From positions 36,177-100,176 of the forward strand of contig NZ_SPQK01000018.1 of assembly GCF_004570875.1 (NCBI RefSeq): a DNA stretch of 64,000 nt, in the 5' to 3' direction. Source of the stretch: Blastococcus sp. CT_GayMR16. GTDB taxonomy: Bacteria; Actinomycetota; Actinomycetes; Mycobacteriales; Geodermatophilaceae. Made by a program: the position numbers and the translations under genes. Below, piece after piece: positions 33,425 through 41,095 of the stretch. How positions within the stretch are numbered: position 1 is the stretch's first letter; each line of letters starts with the position of its first letter. The notes below the pieces were generated by a model that was not told the DNA's origin, did not search any database, and saw only the letters and a program-made list of their open reading frames with translations.

Positions 33425-34072
33425 TCAAGTCAGCGCCGGCTCGCCCAGCCGCGCCGCGCAGGAGGCCGAACCGAGCCAGGTGTGGGGGGCACCCTGGTAG
33501 CACCAGCCCAGCCGCGGCCGCCGCGCGCTCACCCACAGGGCCGGGACCCGCTTGTCGCCGGCCCGGGAGCCCAGCAGCGAGAAGCAGTTCCGGCTCCGGA
33601 GCACGCCGGGATCGGAGACGAGCACCGCCAGCCCCTCGGGAATCGTCAGCGGTGAGCGGCCGGCAGCGGTCAGCCGGGGCAGGACCTCGGCGGGCGGCAG
33701 GTTCAGGGTGTCGGGGCCGGGGTCGACGTCCAGGAGCAGGTACGGGCCGACCGGCACCTCCAGCTCGGGGAGCGGCTGGAACCGGGCGAGGTCGGCGTCG
33801 TCCATCGTGGTGAAGCCCGGGCCGCCGACGGTGTGCACGGCCTCCAGCACCGGGACGACCGGCAGGTGGGGCACGACGACGACGAAGGGTATGGCGGTGC
33901 CGTCGGTCCCCGGGGGCGGCAGCAGGTCGCGCAGCGGTTCCACCGAGGCGCGGAAACACTGCTCGACCAGGTCGAGCGCCTCGGGCAGACCGGTCGTCAC
34001 GAGCGCGTCGACCTGGCGGTCGAACTCGAGCTCCGCCTCGGTGGCGACGGCGGCAACGGGGAGCGCGGTCAT
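33425..34072 (-). CDS. DUF5701 family protein
   Basis: A protein of 215 residues. It starts MTALPVAAVATEAELEFDRQ after AGGGA. The C-terminal block includes PALWVSARRPRLGWCYQGAP then HTWLGSASCAARLG, which I recognise as DUF5701, a family of unknown function in actinobacteria. FRASVEPLRDLLPPPG and TAIPFVVVVPHLPV lie in the first half. No membrane helix or signal peptide. It is not clearly in an operon: 65 bases separate it from the aldolase-like gene behind it. Confidence 0.85.
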   Translation of the reverse strand: MTALPVAAVATEAELEFDRQVDALVTTGLPEALDLVEQCFRASVEPLRDLLPPPGTDGTAIPFVVVVPHLPVVPVLEAVHTVGGPGFTTMDDADLARFQPLPELEVPVGPYLLLDVDPGPDTLNLPPAEVLPRLTAAGRSPLTIPEGLAVLVSDPGVLRSRNCFSLLGSRAGDKRVPALWVSARRPRLGWCYQGAPHTWLGSASCAARLGEPALT

Positions 34073-34137
34073 CAGGTCCCTCTCGTGCTGGGCACGCCGG
34101 TGTCTCGCTGCGGGCCGGGCGACGATTCGGCGACCAT

Positions 34138-35349
34138 TCAGGATCCCCCTGGCCGCCGGCCTGCCAGCCTATCCAGCTCCGTGCGCTCCGGACCCCCCGC
34201 TGCCCGAACTTCTGCGTCGTCCACCGCCCCGCAGTCCAGCCCGCGCAGCAGGACGCCGGCCAGCGCACGGGCAGTCGCCGGCTCGTCCATGACGCCGCCC
34301 GCGGTGCGGTCCAGGTAGGCGGCCAGGCGGCCGGCGGCGGCCGGCAGCGCGGCCCGGAAGAAGGCGTAGGTCGCCGCGTACCGGGTGACGAGCTGGGCCG
34401 GGTGCAGGTCCCAGCCCTGGTAGAAGCCGCGCTCCAGGGCCCGGCGCACCAGCCCGGCGTGCAGCTGCCAGGCGGAGTGGACGTGCTCGGTCGGACCGAC
34501 CGGCAGCACGTTCGTGGACCCGTCCACCGCGTGGGCTCCGGTGCCGGCGACGGCCACCTGCATGACCTGCTTGGCGAAGTCGGCCGCCGGGTGGTCGGAG
34601 GCCTGGTGTGCGGCGGCGATCCCGAGGGCCGCGCTGTAGTCATAAGTACCGTAGTGCAGACCGGTCAGGCGGGGTCCGGCGATGTGCACCATCCGCGCGA
34701 GCGTCGCGGTGCCGTCGGGCCCCAGCACCGCCTGCGGCGTCTCGACCTGGAGCTCCAGGTCGACGGCCACTCCGTGCGCGGCCTCGAGCGCGTCGAGGAC
34801 GAACAGGAACGCCTTCACCTGCTCGACGTCGGTGACCTTGGGCAGCGTGACCACGGCCCGGCCCCCGCCCAGACCGGTGAGGAAGAGGTCCAGCGATCGG
34901 ACGCCGCGGTGACGGGTCGACCCCTCCAGGCACTTGGCGCGGATCCCGACCGACGGTGGTGCCGTGCCCGCGGCGCGTTCGGCCACGATCACGGCGGCCG
35001 CGCGCCACACGTCGTCGTCCTCGGCGTCCGGGGCGCCGCGGTAGCCGTCCTCGGCGTCGACCCGCAGGTCCTCGATCGGCTCGGTCGCGAGCTTGAACCG
35101 CACCCGGGGCAGCACCTGGTCGAGCATGTCGTCGTCCAGCCCGATGTCGGGCAGCCCGTGCTCGTCGAGCGCGGCCAGGGCGGCGTCCCCCCACGAGGCA
35201 GCCAGGCCAGGGACGACGGCGTCGACGGGCACGTAGCAGGTGTGCACCGGTTGCCGCTCCGGCCACTCCCCCGGAAATCTCGTCAGCCGGAGTGCGTCGG
35301 TCTTCGTCAGCCGCCGGTCCAGCTCCTCGTAGATCTCCTCGCCGAGCAT
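34138..35349 (-). CDS. DUF6986 aldolase-like protein (HpcH/HpaI, CitE-like)
   Basis: A protein of 403 residues. RLTRFPGEWPERQPVHTCYV, then FKLATEPIEDLRVDAEDGYR (the acidic stretch where HpcH/CitE enzymes bind Mg), ARMVHIAGPRLTGLHYGTYD and FYQGWDLHPAQLVTRYAA fit the TIM-barrel HpcH/HpaI/CitE class, subgroup DUF6986. Members of the wider class split or join C-C bonds of malyl-CoA, citramalyl-CoA or 2-keto-3-deoxy acids. Its ATG overlaps the malate synthase stop by one base (TGATG), so it is coupled to a glyoxylate-using enzyme next to urate genes. I infer a role in glyoxylate or ureide metabolism; no biochemical proof. Confidence 0.8.
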   Translation of the reverse strand: MLGEEIYEELDRRLTKTDALRLTRFPGEWPERQPVHTCYVPVDAVVPGLAASWGDAALAALDEHGLPDIGLDDDMLDQVLPRVRFKLATEPIEDLRVDAEDGYRGAPDAEDDDVWRAAAVIVAERAAGTAPPSVGIRAKCLEGSTRHRGVRSLDLFLTGLGGGRAVVTLPKVTDVEQVKAFLFVLDALEAAHGVAVDLELQVETPQAVLGPDGTATLARMVHIAGPRLTGLHYGTYDYSAALGIAAAHQASDHPAADFAKQVMQVAVAGTGAHAVDGSTNVLPVGPTEHVHSAWQLHAGLVRRALERGFYQGWDLHPAQLVTRYAATYAFFRAALPAAAGRLAAYLDRTAGGVMDEPATARALAGVLLRGLDCGAVDDAEVRAAGGPERTELDRLAGRRPGGS

Positions 35350-36920
35350 CAGTCGATCAGCTCGTAGGCGGGCAGCGTCAGGAAGTCGGGGAACTCGTCG
35401 GCCAGCGCCACCTGCTCGAACAGCCGCCGGGCGTCGTCCAGGTTCTCCAGCTCCCCGATGCCCTCGACCTCCTCGGCCACGACCCGGCGGACCAGCTCCT
35501 CGGTCACCGTCTCCCCGGTGTCCAGCTCGACACCGGCGTGGACCCACTGCCAGAGCTGCGAGCGGCTGATCTCGGCCGTCGCGGCGTCCTCCATCAGGCC
35601 GTGGATGCCGACCGCGCCGTTACCGGCCAGCCAGGCCGCCAGGTAGCGCAGCGCCACCTCCACGTTCGCCCGCAGGCCCGCCATCGTCCGGTTCCCCGGG
35701 ACGCCGGGGACGTCCAGCAGTTGCACCGCGCTGACGTGGACGTCGTCGCGTTGCCGATCGAGCTGGTTGGGGCGCCCGCCGAGGACGTCGTCGAAGACCT
35801 CGCGGCAGATCGGCACCAGGTCGGGGTGGGCCACCCACGAACCGTCGAAGCCGTCGCCGGCCTCACGGGTCTTGTCCTCGCGGACCTTCGTGAGCGCCCG
35901 CTCGTTGGCCTCGGCGTCCCGCCGGCTGGGGATCGCGGCGGCCATGCCGCCGATCGCCATCGCGCCCCGCCGGTGGCAGACCGCGACGAGCTGCTCGGTG
36001 TATGCGCGCATCATCGGCGCGGTCATGGTGACCGCACCCCGGTCGGGCAGCACGAACTCCGGGCCCGCGTCGCGGAAGACCTTGATGACGCTGAACAGGT
36101 AGTCCCAGCGGCCGGCGTTGAGGGCGGCGGCGTGGGTGCCCAGCTCGTGCAGCATCTCCTCCATCTCGAACGCGGCCGGGATGGTCTCGATCAGCATCGT
36201 GGCGCGGATCGACCCGGCCGGGAGGTCGAGCACCTGCTCGGCGTGGTCGAACACCAGCGCCCACAGCCGCGCCTCGAGGTGACCCTCCATCTTGGGCAGG
36301 TAGAAGTACGGCCCGCTGCCGCGCTCGAGCTGCTCGCGCGCGTTGTGGAAGAGGTACAGGCCGGCGTCGACGAACGCGCCTACGGTCGGCTCGCCGTCGA
36401 CCAGCAGGTGCCGCTCAGGCAGGTGCCAGCCACGCGGGCGGGGCACGATCGTCGGCAGTTCGCCGTCCTCGCGCAGCCGGTACTCCTTGCCGTCGGGGCT
36501 GGTGAAGGAGAGCGTCCGGCGGACGGCGTCCTTCAGCACGACCTGCCCGCCGACGACGTTGCGCCAGTGCGGGGTGTTGGCGTCCTCGAGGTCGGCCAGC
36601 CAGACGTTCGCGCCGCAGTTGAGCGCGTTGATCGCCATCTTCGGCTCGGTCGGCCCGGTGATCTCCACGCGGCGGTCGACCAGGCCCGGCGGGGGCGGGG
36701 GCACCTGCCAGGCGCCCTCGCGGACCGGCGCCGTCTCGGGCCGGAAGTCGATCGTGCGCGCGACGGCGATCTCGGCCCGCCGGACCGCGCGGGCGGCCAG
36801 CAGTGCGTCGCGGTGCGCGCCGAACCGGGTCTGCAGATCGGCGACGAACGCCAGCGCCTCCGGGGTCAGGATCTCCTCGCCCCGCTCGACCGCCGGGCCC
36901 TCCACACGCACATCAACCAC
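35349..36920 (-). CDS. aceB: Malate synthase A
   Basis: A protein of 523 residues, the usual size for the A form. KMAINALNCGANVWLADLED, then DANTPHWRNVVGGQVVLKDA is the family signature. IVPRPRGWHLPERHL supplies the catalytic Arg, and TMLIETIPAAFEMEEMLHEL the metal-binding Glu. It condenses glyoxylate with acetyl-CoA to malate. GTG 36920 follows GGGAGGG at a spacing of 7 bases. No isocitrate lyase is adjacent; the divergent urate genes (43 bases between starts) suggest that glyoxylate from ureide breakdown is the source. Confidence 0.95.
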   Translation of the reverse strand: MVDVRVEGPAVERGEEILTPEALAFVADLQTRFGAHRDALLAARAVRRAEIAVARTIDFRPETAPVREGAWQVPPPPPGLVDRRVEITGPTEPKMAINALNCGANVWLADLEDANTPHWRNVVGGQVVLKDAVRRTLSFTSPDGKEYRLREDGELPTIVPRPRGWHLPERHLLVDGEPTVGAFVDAGLYLFHNAREQLERGSGPYFYLPKMEGHLEARLWALVFDHAEQVLDLPAGSIRATMLIETIPAAFEMEEMLHELGTHAAALNAGRWDYLFSVIKVFRDAGPEFVLPDRGAVTMTAPMMRAYTEQLVAVCHRRGAMAIGGMAAAIPSRRDAEANERALTKVREDKTREAGDGFDGSWVAHPDLVPICREVFDDVLGGRPNQLDRQRDDVHVSAVQLLDVPGVPGNRTMAGLRANVEVALRYLAAWLAGNGAVGIHGLMEDAATAEISRSQLWQWVHAGVELDTGETVTEELVRRVVAEEVEGIGELENLDDARRLFEQVALADEFPDFLTLPAYELID

Positions 36921-36963
36921 TGCGACGCCCTCCCGATCTCCGCTGGGCTGGCATCCTCTCACC

Positions 36964-37461
36964 GTGGCCCGCCTCGACGACTTCAACAACGAGCCGGCCG
37001 ACCGGGCCGTGCAGGCGCTGCGGACCTGCAACGCCGCCCCCCGGTTCGCCGCGGAGCTGGTGGCCGGCCGGCCGTACGCGGACGCCGACACCCTGGTCGC
37101 GCGCGCCGAGGAGGTGGCCCGGTCGCTGCCGTGGGACGAGGTGTCGATCGCCCTGGCCGCCCATCCCCGCATCGGTGACCGGCCGGAGGGGTCCTCCGCC
37201 GAGGCCGAGGCCTCCCGCCGGGAGCAGAGCTCGATGAACGACGCCGGGGCGCAGACGCGAGCGGCCCTCGTCGACGGGAACCGGACCTACGAGGAGCGCT
37301 TCGGCCACGTCTTCCTGATCCGCGCGGCGGGCCGGTCGCCCGACGAGATGCTGGCCGAGCTGCGGCGGCGGCTGGACAACGACGCCGAGGCCGAGCAGGC
37401 CGAGGCGACCGAGCAGCTGGCCCAGATCAGCGCCCTCCGCGTGCGGGGGCTCGTCTCATGA
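36964..37461 (+). CDS. uraD: OHCU decarboxylase (urate pathway)
   Basis: A protein of 165 residues from GTG 36964. RLDDFNNEPADRAVQALRTC is the typical start, and ALAAHPRIGDRPEGSSAEA carries the conserved HPRIG block with the catalytic His. EERFGHVFLIRAAGRSPDEM and RLDNDAEAEQAEATEQLAQI complete the family pattern. The enzyme decarboxylates 2-oxo-4-hydroxy-4-carboxy-5-ureidoimidazoline to S-allantoin, the third step after uricase. It overlaps the HIU hydrolase start (ATGA) and is divergent from malate synthase. Confidence 0.95.
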   Translation: MARLDDFNNEPADRAVQALRTCNAAPRFAAELVAGRPYADADTLVARAEEVARSLPWDEVSIALAAHPRIGDRPEGSSAEAEASRREQSSMNDAGAQTRAALVDGNRTYEERFGHVFLIRAAGRSPDEMLAELRRRLDNDAEAEQAEATEQLAQISALRVRGLVS

Positions 37462-37775
37462 GCGTCTCCACGCACGTGCTCGACGCGGTGTCCGGGCGCC
37501 CGGCGGCCGGGATCGCCGTCCGGCTGTTCGCCGGTGGGGACCTGCTCGCCGAGGGGGTCACCGACCGCGACGGCCGTTGCCGGCTGACCGACGACGCGAC
37601 CGGGCTGGGCACCCACCGCCTGGTGTTCGCGACCGGCCCGTGGTTCGCCGAACAGGCGCGCGAGGCCTTCTATCCGGAGGTCGTGCTCACCTTCGCCGTC
37701 CAGGAGCCCGCCGAGCACCACCACGTGCCACTCCTGCTCAGCCCGTTCGCGTACTCGACGTACCGGGGCAGCTAG
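37458..37775 (+). CDS. uraH: 5-hydroxyisourate hydrolase
   Basis: A 105-residue transthyretin-like protein. STHVLDAVSGRPAAGIAVRL is the N-terminal signature with the active-site His, and the protein ends in YRGS, the hallmark that separates the enzyme from transthyretin. HHHVPLLLSPFAYSTYRGS contains the second His cluster. It opens the ring of 5-hydroxyisourate made by uricase. The ATG overlaps the uraD stop, so the two are co-translated. A repeat-like hairpin element follows immediately, before the uricase gene. Confidence 0.96.
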   Translation: MSVSTHVLDAVSGRPAAGIAVRLFAGGDLLAEGVTDRDGRCRLTDDATGLGTHRLVFATGPWFAEQAREAFYPEVVLTFAVQEPAEHHHVPLLLSPFAYSTYRGS

Positions 37776-37776
37776 C

Positions 37777-37829
37777 GGCCCCCTGCAGGGTCCCGCCGCG
37801 AGCTTGCGAGGGGTGGGGGGCAGGGGTCC
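37777..37829 (+). repeat. Intergenic hairpin element, copy A
   Basis: This 53-bp element starts 2 bases after the uraH stop. Its 28-base core (37783-37810) matches 26 of 28 positions of the reverse complement of 45770-45797. Terminal arms CCCCTGC (37780-37786) and GCAGGGG (37820-37826) pair exactly. In the other copy the arm bases differ but still pair, which points to a conserved RNA or DNA hairpin. It lies inside the urate gene run. Confidence 0.7.
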
Positions 37830-37851
37830 AATCTGTGCAACAGTGCCGCGC

Positions 37852-38757
37852 ATGGCGATCGTGCTCGGGCCCAATCAGTACGGAAAGGCGGAGGTCCGCG
37901 TCGTCGCGGTCGACCGCAGCTCATCCCGGCACACGCTGGTCGACCTCAATGTCAGCTCCAGTCTGCGCGGCGACTTCGCCGCCGCGCACACGGTCGGCGA
38001 CAACAGCCACGTGCTGACGACGGACGCGCAGAAGAACACGGTCTTCGCATTCGCCCGCGAGGGTGTCGGCTCACCCGAGGAGTTCGGCCTTCGCCTGGCG
38101 CGGCACTTCGTGGGCTCCTACGACTGGATCACCGGCGCGCGGGTGGCCGTCGAGTCCTACGGCTGGGACCGGATCGCGGTCGGCGGGCAGCCGCACGACC
38201 ACGCGTTCTCCCGCAACGGCAGCGAGGTGCGGACGGCGGTGGTCACCGTCGACGGGGACGACGCCCACGTCATCGCCGGGCTCACCGACCTCGTCGTCCT
38301 CAAGACCACCGGCTCGGAGTTCTGGGGCTTCCCCCGCGACCGGTACACGACGCTGGCCGAGACGAACGACCGGATCCTGGCGACCGCGGTGACGGCGCGC
38401 TGGCGCTACACGGGCACCGACGTCGACTTCGACGGCACGCATGCCGCCGTCCGGACGGCGCTGCTGGAGACGTTCGCCTCGACGCACTCCCTCGCCCTGC
38501 AGCAGTCGCTGTACGCGATGGGGAAGGCCGCGCTCGAGCAGAACCCGCCCGTCGCCGAGATCAGGATGTCGATGCCGAACAAGCACCACTTCCTGCAGGA
38601 CCTGTCCGCGTTCGGCCTGGACAACACCCCGGACGGCACCGGCGCGGTCGTCTATCACGCCGACGACCGCCCCTACGGGCTGATCGAGGGCGCAGTGGTG
38701 CGGGACGACGTGGCGCCGGCCGACGTCGCCTGGCAGGACACCCCCGGCTTCTGCTGA
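37852..38757 (+). CDS. uox: Urate oxidase (uricase)
   Basis: A cofactor-free uricase of 301 residues. LGPNQYGKAEVRVVAVDR has the catalytic Lys, HTVGDNSHVLTTDAQKNTVF the catalytic Thr region, and MSMPNKHHFLQDLSAFGLDN the C-terminal signature with the active His. TTGSEFWGFPRDRYTTLAET is the substrate-binding loop. It oxidises urate to 5-hydroxyisourate and H2O2. It follows uraD-uraH with an intervening 76-base region that holds the hairpin element, so expression relative to uraDH may be uneven. Confidence 0.96.
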   Translation: MAIVLGPNQYGKAEVRVVAVDRSSSRHTLVDLNVSSSLRGDFAAAHTVGDNSHVLTTDAQKNTVFAFAREGVGSPEEFGLRLARHFVGSYDWITGARVAVESYGWDRIAVGGQPHDHAFSRNGSEVRTAVVTVDGDDAHVIAGLTDLVVLKTTGSEFWGFPRDRYTTLAETNDRILATAVTARWRYTGTDVDFDGTHAAVRTALLETFASTHSLALQQSLYAMGKAALEQNPPVAEIRMSMPNKHHFLQDLSAFGLDNTPDGTGAVVYHADDRPYGLIEGAVVRDDVAPADVAWQDTPGFC

Positions 38758-38763
38758 GGGCGC

Positions 38764-39897
38764 TCAGCGGAAGCGCTCGACGAAAGACTCGAGTGTGAGG
38801 CCGGACATCACCAGAACCACCAGGCTCACGATGACGACCACGACGTACACGACGTTCCGCACGACAGCGGCCAAGTCCTCCATGGTGCGAACGACCGGAT
38901 CGAGACGCCCCGTTCGTCCCGCGGTCGCGGGGACCTCCCCTAGACCTCTCATCTGAAGCCAGCCGCGCAGACGCTCCACTCCGGCATAGGGGTCGGGACA
39001 GGCTGCGATTCGCGCGCTCTGCTGGACCAAGGAACGAAGAGTCTGCGCCGCCTGCGGGCGCGTGGCCTGCTGAAGGTGAGCGATCAAGAGGCACTCACCT
39101 AGCCGAGCACAGTTGATGACGTACTCGGCGCGAACGGACACCGGCAGGCGTCTGCTACGTCGGCGACTGGCCAACCGAAGCAGGGAGGCTGCCCGGCGGC
39201 CCGGCACGCCGGCAGTGTGGGGCAGGCGGTGTCGACGTGACTCTGCGATAGCCAGGTCCGCGAGCGCAATCTCCGGGCTGATCTGCTGTTGTAGCCAGGC
39301 GGCCCCGACACCTACGAGGGCGACGAGGGAAAACCCGAGTTCGATATACGGCAAAGGTGTCGGCTCCTGCATCCCGGGGCGCGATTCCCACAATTGTTGA
39401 AAGAGGGCCACCGCCGCGGGCAGGACCGCAAGGAAGAACCAGAGTTGGTCATATGACCGCAGAGGCGCCTGGCGGGTCAGCATCCGGGCCAATTGCTGCC
39501 GCTCGCCGTGAGTGGCAGCCCAGTCCGCCGAATCAAGCAGCGCCGATCCATGTCGCCCGCGCCGGACCGTGAAAGTCGCGTGAGCGGCCGCGAGCGCGAG
39601 ACCGACTCCAGCGCCCAGGGTCCGCCACCACACTGTTGGGGCGAGGCCGCTGTACGCGTACGCCTGAATGGCTCCTAGGAATGCCGGACCGGAAACCAGA
39701 AGCAGGCCAGCGCAGGCCCAGGTTAGAGCCGAGAGAGACGCCTGGACGAGACGCCCCGATTTCGAGAACGGCCGCGATGTCAACAGCCACAGCATCAGCC
39801 GCTCGGCCAAGCGCGTCGACACGACCGCGGGAATCACCAGTACCCCGCCGATGACGATCGCCACAAGGACTTGACTCAGCAGTTCCCCAAGGCCCAT
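38764..39897 (-). CDS. Membrane protein of unknown function, lower GC
   Basis: A protein of 377 residues with hydrophobic segments at about 8-28, 55-78, 88-107, 150-168, 185-203 and 350-370. Between the last two lies a large Arg-rich cytoplasmic part (about 205-345; RRAASLLRLASRRRSRRLP). I do not recognise a family. The DNA is visibly less GC-rich than either flank, with many A/T third positions, which suggests recent acquisition. It is convergent with uricase (6 bases between stops) and has no clear Shine-Dalgarno sequence at ATG 39897. Confidence 0.7.
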   Translation of the reverse strand: MGLGELLSQVLVAIVIGGVLVIPAVVSTRLAERLMLWLLTSRPFSKSGRLVQASLSALTWACAGLLLVSGPAFLGAIQAYAYSGLAPTVWWRTLGAGVGLALAAAHATFTVRRGRHGSALLDSADWAATHGERQQLARMLTRQAPLRSYDQLWFFLAVLPAAVALFQQLWESRPGMQEPTPLPYIELGFSLVALVGVGAAWLQQQISPEIALADLAIAESRRHRLPHTAGVPGRRAASLLRLASRRRSRRLPVSVRAEYVINCARLGECLLIAHLQQATRPQAAQTLRSLVQQSARIAACPDPYAGVERLRGWLQMRGLGEVPATAGRTGRLDPVVRTMEDLAAVVRNVVYVVVVIVSLVVLVMSGLTLESFVERFR

Positions 39898-39962
39898 CCG
39901 ACGAGGATCACATCCAGGGAGTGCCAGTCAGGATGACGCGCCGAGGCGGCCCGTCACCGGTG

Positions 39963-39986
39963 TTCTTGCGATTCTTCTTGCGATTC
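39963..39986. repeat. Perfect 12-bp tandem duplication
   Basis: TTCTTGCGATTC occurs twice in tandem (39963-39974 and 39975-39986), directly after the stop codon of the following minus-strand gene. In that gene's frame the copies would read ESQE twice beyond the TAG, up to a TGA ten codons later. Confidence 0.85.
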
Positions 39987-40481
39987 CTAGGGGTCGACCC
40001 CTTGCGCCCGCCCAATCCCCTCGACGCCGACGCCGCCCAGCAGCACCACGGCGTGGATCCGGACGTCGGCGGCGTGCTCGTCGTGCGTGCGCTGGACGGT
40101 CCCGTCGGCGCCCATGCCGCCGATGCCCCGGAACTCCCACCAGACGCGCCAGTCGGCGGGCACGCGCACCGCGAGGCCGGCCATCATCGCGTTCACGGTG
40201 ACGTCGATGCCGGTGGCCGGCCGGGGGATGCCGGTCAGGTCGATCTCGGCGCCGGCCATGGCGAGGTCGACGCGCACCCGCGACAGCCCGGGGTTGTGCG
40301 GGCGCAGCTCGAGTCCGAAGTGGGTCAGCACCCGGCGGATGCTCGTCGAGCTCTCGTCGCCCTCGTTCTTCCGCCACGCCGTCAGCCATCCGGCCGCGGC
40401 CACCACCGCCTGGAAGGCGAACCAGCCGGCCACCCAGGGGCGCACCTGCCGGACGATGCGCACGTGCCTGCGGTTCGCCAT
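39987..40481 (-). CDS. Small membrane-anchored conserved protein
   Basis: A protein of 164 residues from ATG 40481. A short basic N-terminus (MANRRHVRIVRQVRPW) precedes one hydrophobic helix (VAGWFAFQAVVAAAGWLTAW), then a soluble domain with repeated strand patterns (RVDLAMAGAEIDLTG, GIDVTVNAMMAGLAVRVPAD, WRVWWEFRGIGGMGADGTVQ). The strand-rich domain resembles the LiaF/DUF2154 cell-wall stress sensor C-terminus, though I am not certain. It ends in TAG followed by a 12-bp tandem duplication. It is divergent from the phosphoribosyltransferase gene (62 bases). Confidence 0.75.
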   Translation of the reverse strand: MANRRHVRIVRQVRPWVAGWFAFQAVVAAAGWLTAWRKNEGDESSTSIRRVLTHFGLELRPHNPGLSRVRVDLAMAGAEIDLTGIPRPATGIDVTVNAMMAGLAVRVPADWRVWWEFRGIGGMGADGTVQRTHDEHAADVRIHAVVLLGGVGVEGIGRAQGVDP

Positions 40482-40543
40482 GGCCCCAGCCTGCCCTCCC
40501 CCGGGCCCACTGCCCAGCCCACTCCCTGCGACCATCAGCGACC

Positions 40544-41035
40544 GTGGCCGACGAGCGCGAGACGCTGACCTACGAGCTGTTCGGCACCGCGAGCCGGGAG
40601 CTGGCCCAGCAGGTCGTGGACGACGGCTACGAGCCCGACCTCATCCTGTCGATCGCCCGCGGCGGGCTCTTCCTTGCCGGGTCGCTCGGCTACGCCCTGG
40701 ACGTGAAGAACCTCTTCGTGATGAACGTGGAGTTCTACACCGGCGTCGACGAGCGCCTCGACCTGCCGGTGGTCCTGCCGCCGACGCTGGACCGGGTCGA
40801 CCTCACCGGTGCGAACGTCCTGGTCGCCGACGACGTCGCCGACACCGGGAAGACGCTGGAGCTGGTCCGCGACTTCTGCTCCGGCTACGTCTCCGAGGTC
40901 CGGACGGCGGTCATCTACGAGAAGCCGCAGTCGGTGGTCCAGTGCGACTACGTGTGGCGCCGCACCGACCGCTGGATCAACTTCCCGTGGTCGACGCTCC
41001 CGCCGGTGGTCCGCCGCAGCGACCGCCCGGCATGA
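40544..41035 (+). CDS. Phosphoribosyltransferase family protein
   Basis: A 163-residue type I phosphoribosyltransferase. NVLVADDVADTGKTLEL is the PRPP-binding motif with its acidic pair, and LILSIARGGLFLAGSLGYAL is the PPi loop region. It resembles the hypoxanthine/xanthine-guanine transferases (Gpt-like) of purine salvage, although regulatory non-enzymatic members exist. WRRTDRWINFPWSTLPPVVR is the C-terminal tail. It starts with GTG 40544 and ends at a strong terminator shared with the chemoreceptor gene. Confidence 0.9.
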   Translation: MADERETLTYELFGTASRELAQQVVDDGYEPDLILSIARGGLFLAGSLGYALDVKNLFVMNVEFYTGVDERLDLPVVLPPTLDRVDLTGANVLVADDVADTGKTLELVRDFCSGYVSEVRTAVIYEKPQSVVQCDYVWRRTDRWINFPWSTLPPVVRRSDRPA

Positions 41036-41038
41036 AAG

Positions 41039-41070
41039 CGGCGGCGGTGGGAAGCCCCCCACCGCCGCCG
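41039..41070. terminator. Bidirectional hairpin terminator
   Basis: A perfect 13-bp GC stem (41039-41051 with 41058-41070, 6-base loop) lies between the convergent phosphoribosyltransferase and chemoreceptor genes. It is followed on the plus strand by TCTCTC. Confidence 0.85.
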
Positions 41071-41095
41071 TCTCTCAGGTCGCTCCGATAGCGCG

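Noticed and set aside
38753..38768. GCTGAG...CTCAGC spanning the uricase and membrane-protein stops.
   Set aside because: A 6-bp stem with a 4-base loop over two stop codons is too weak to call a terminator.
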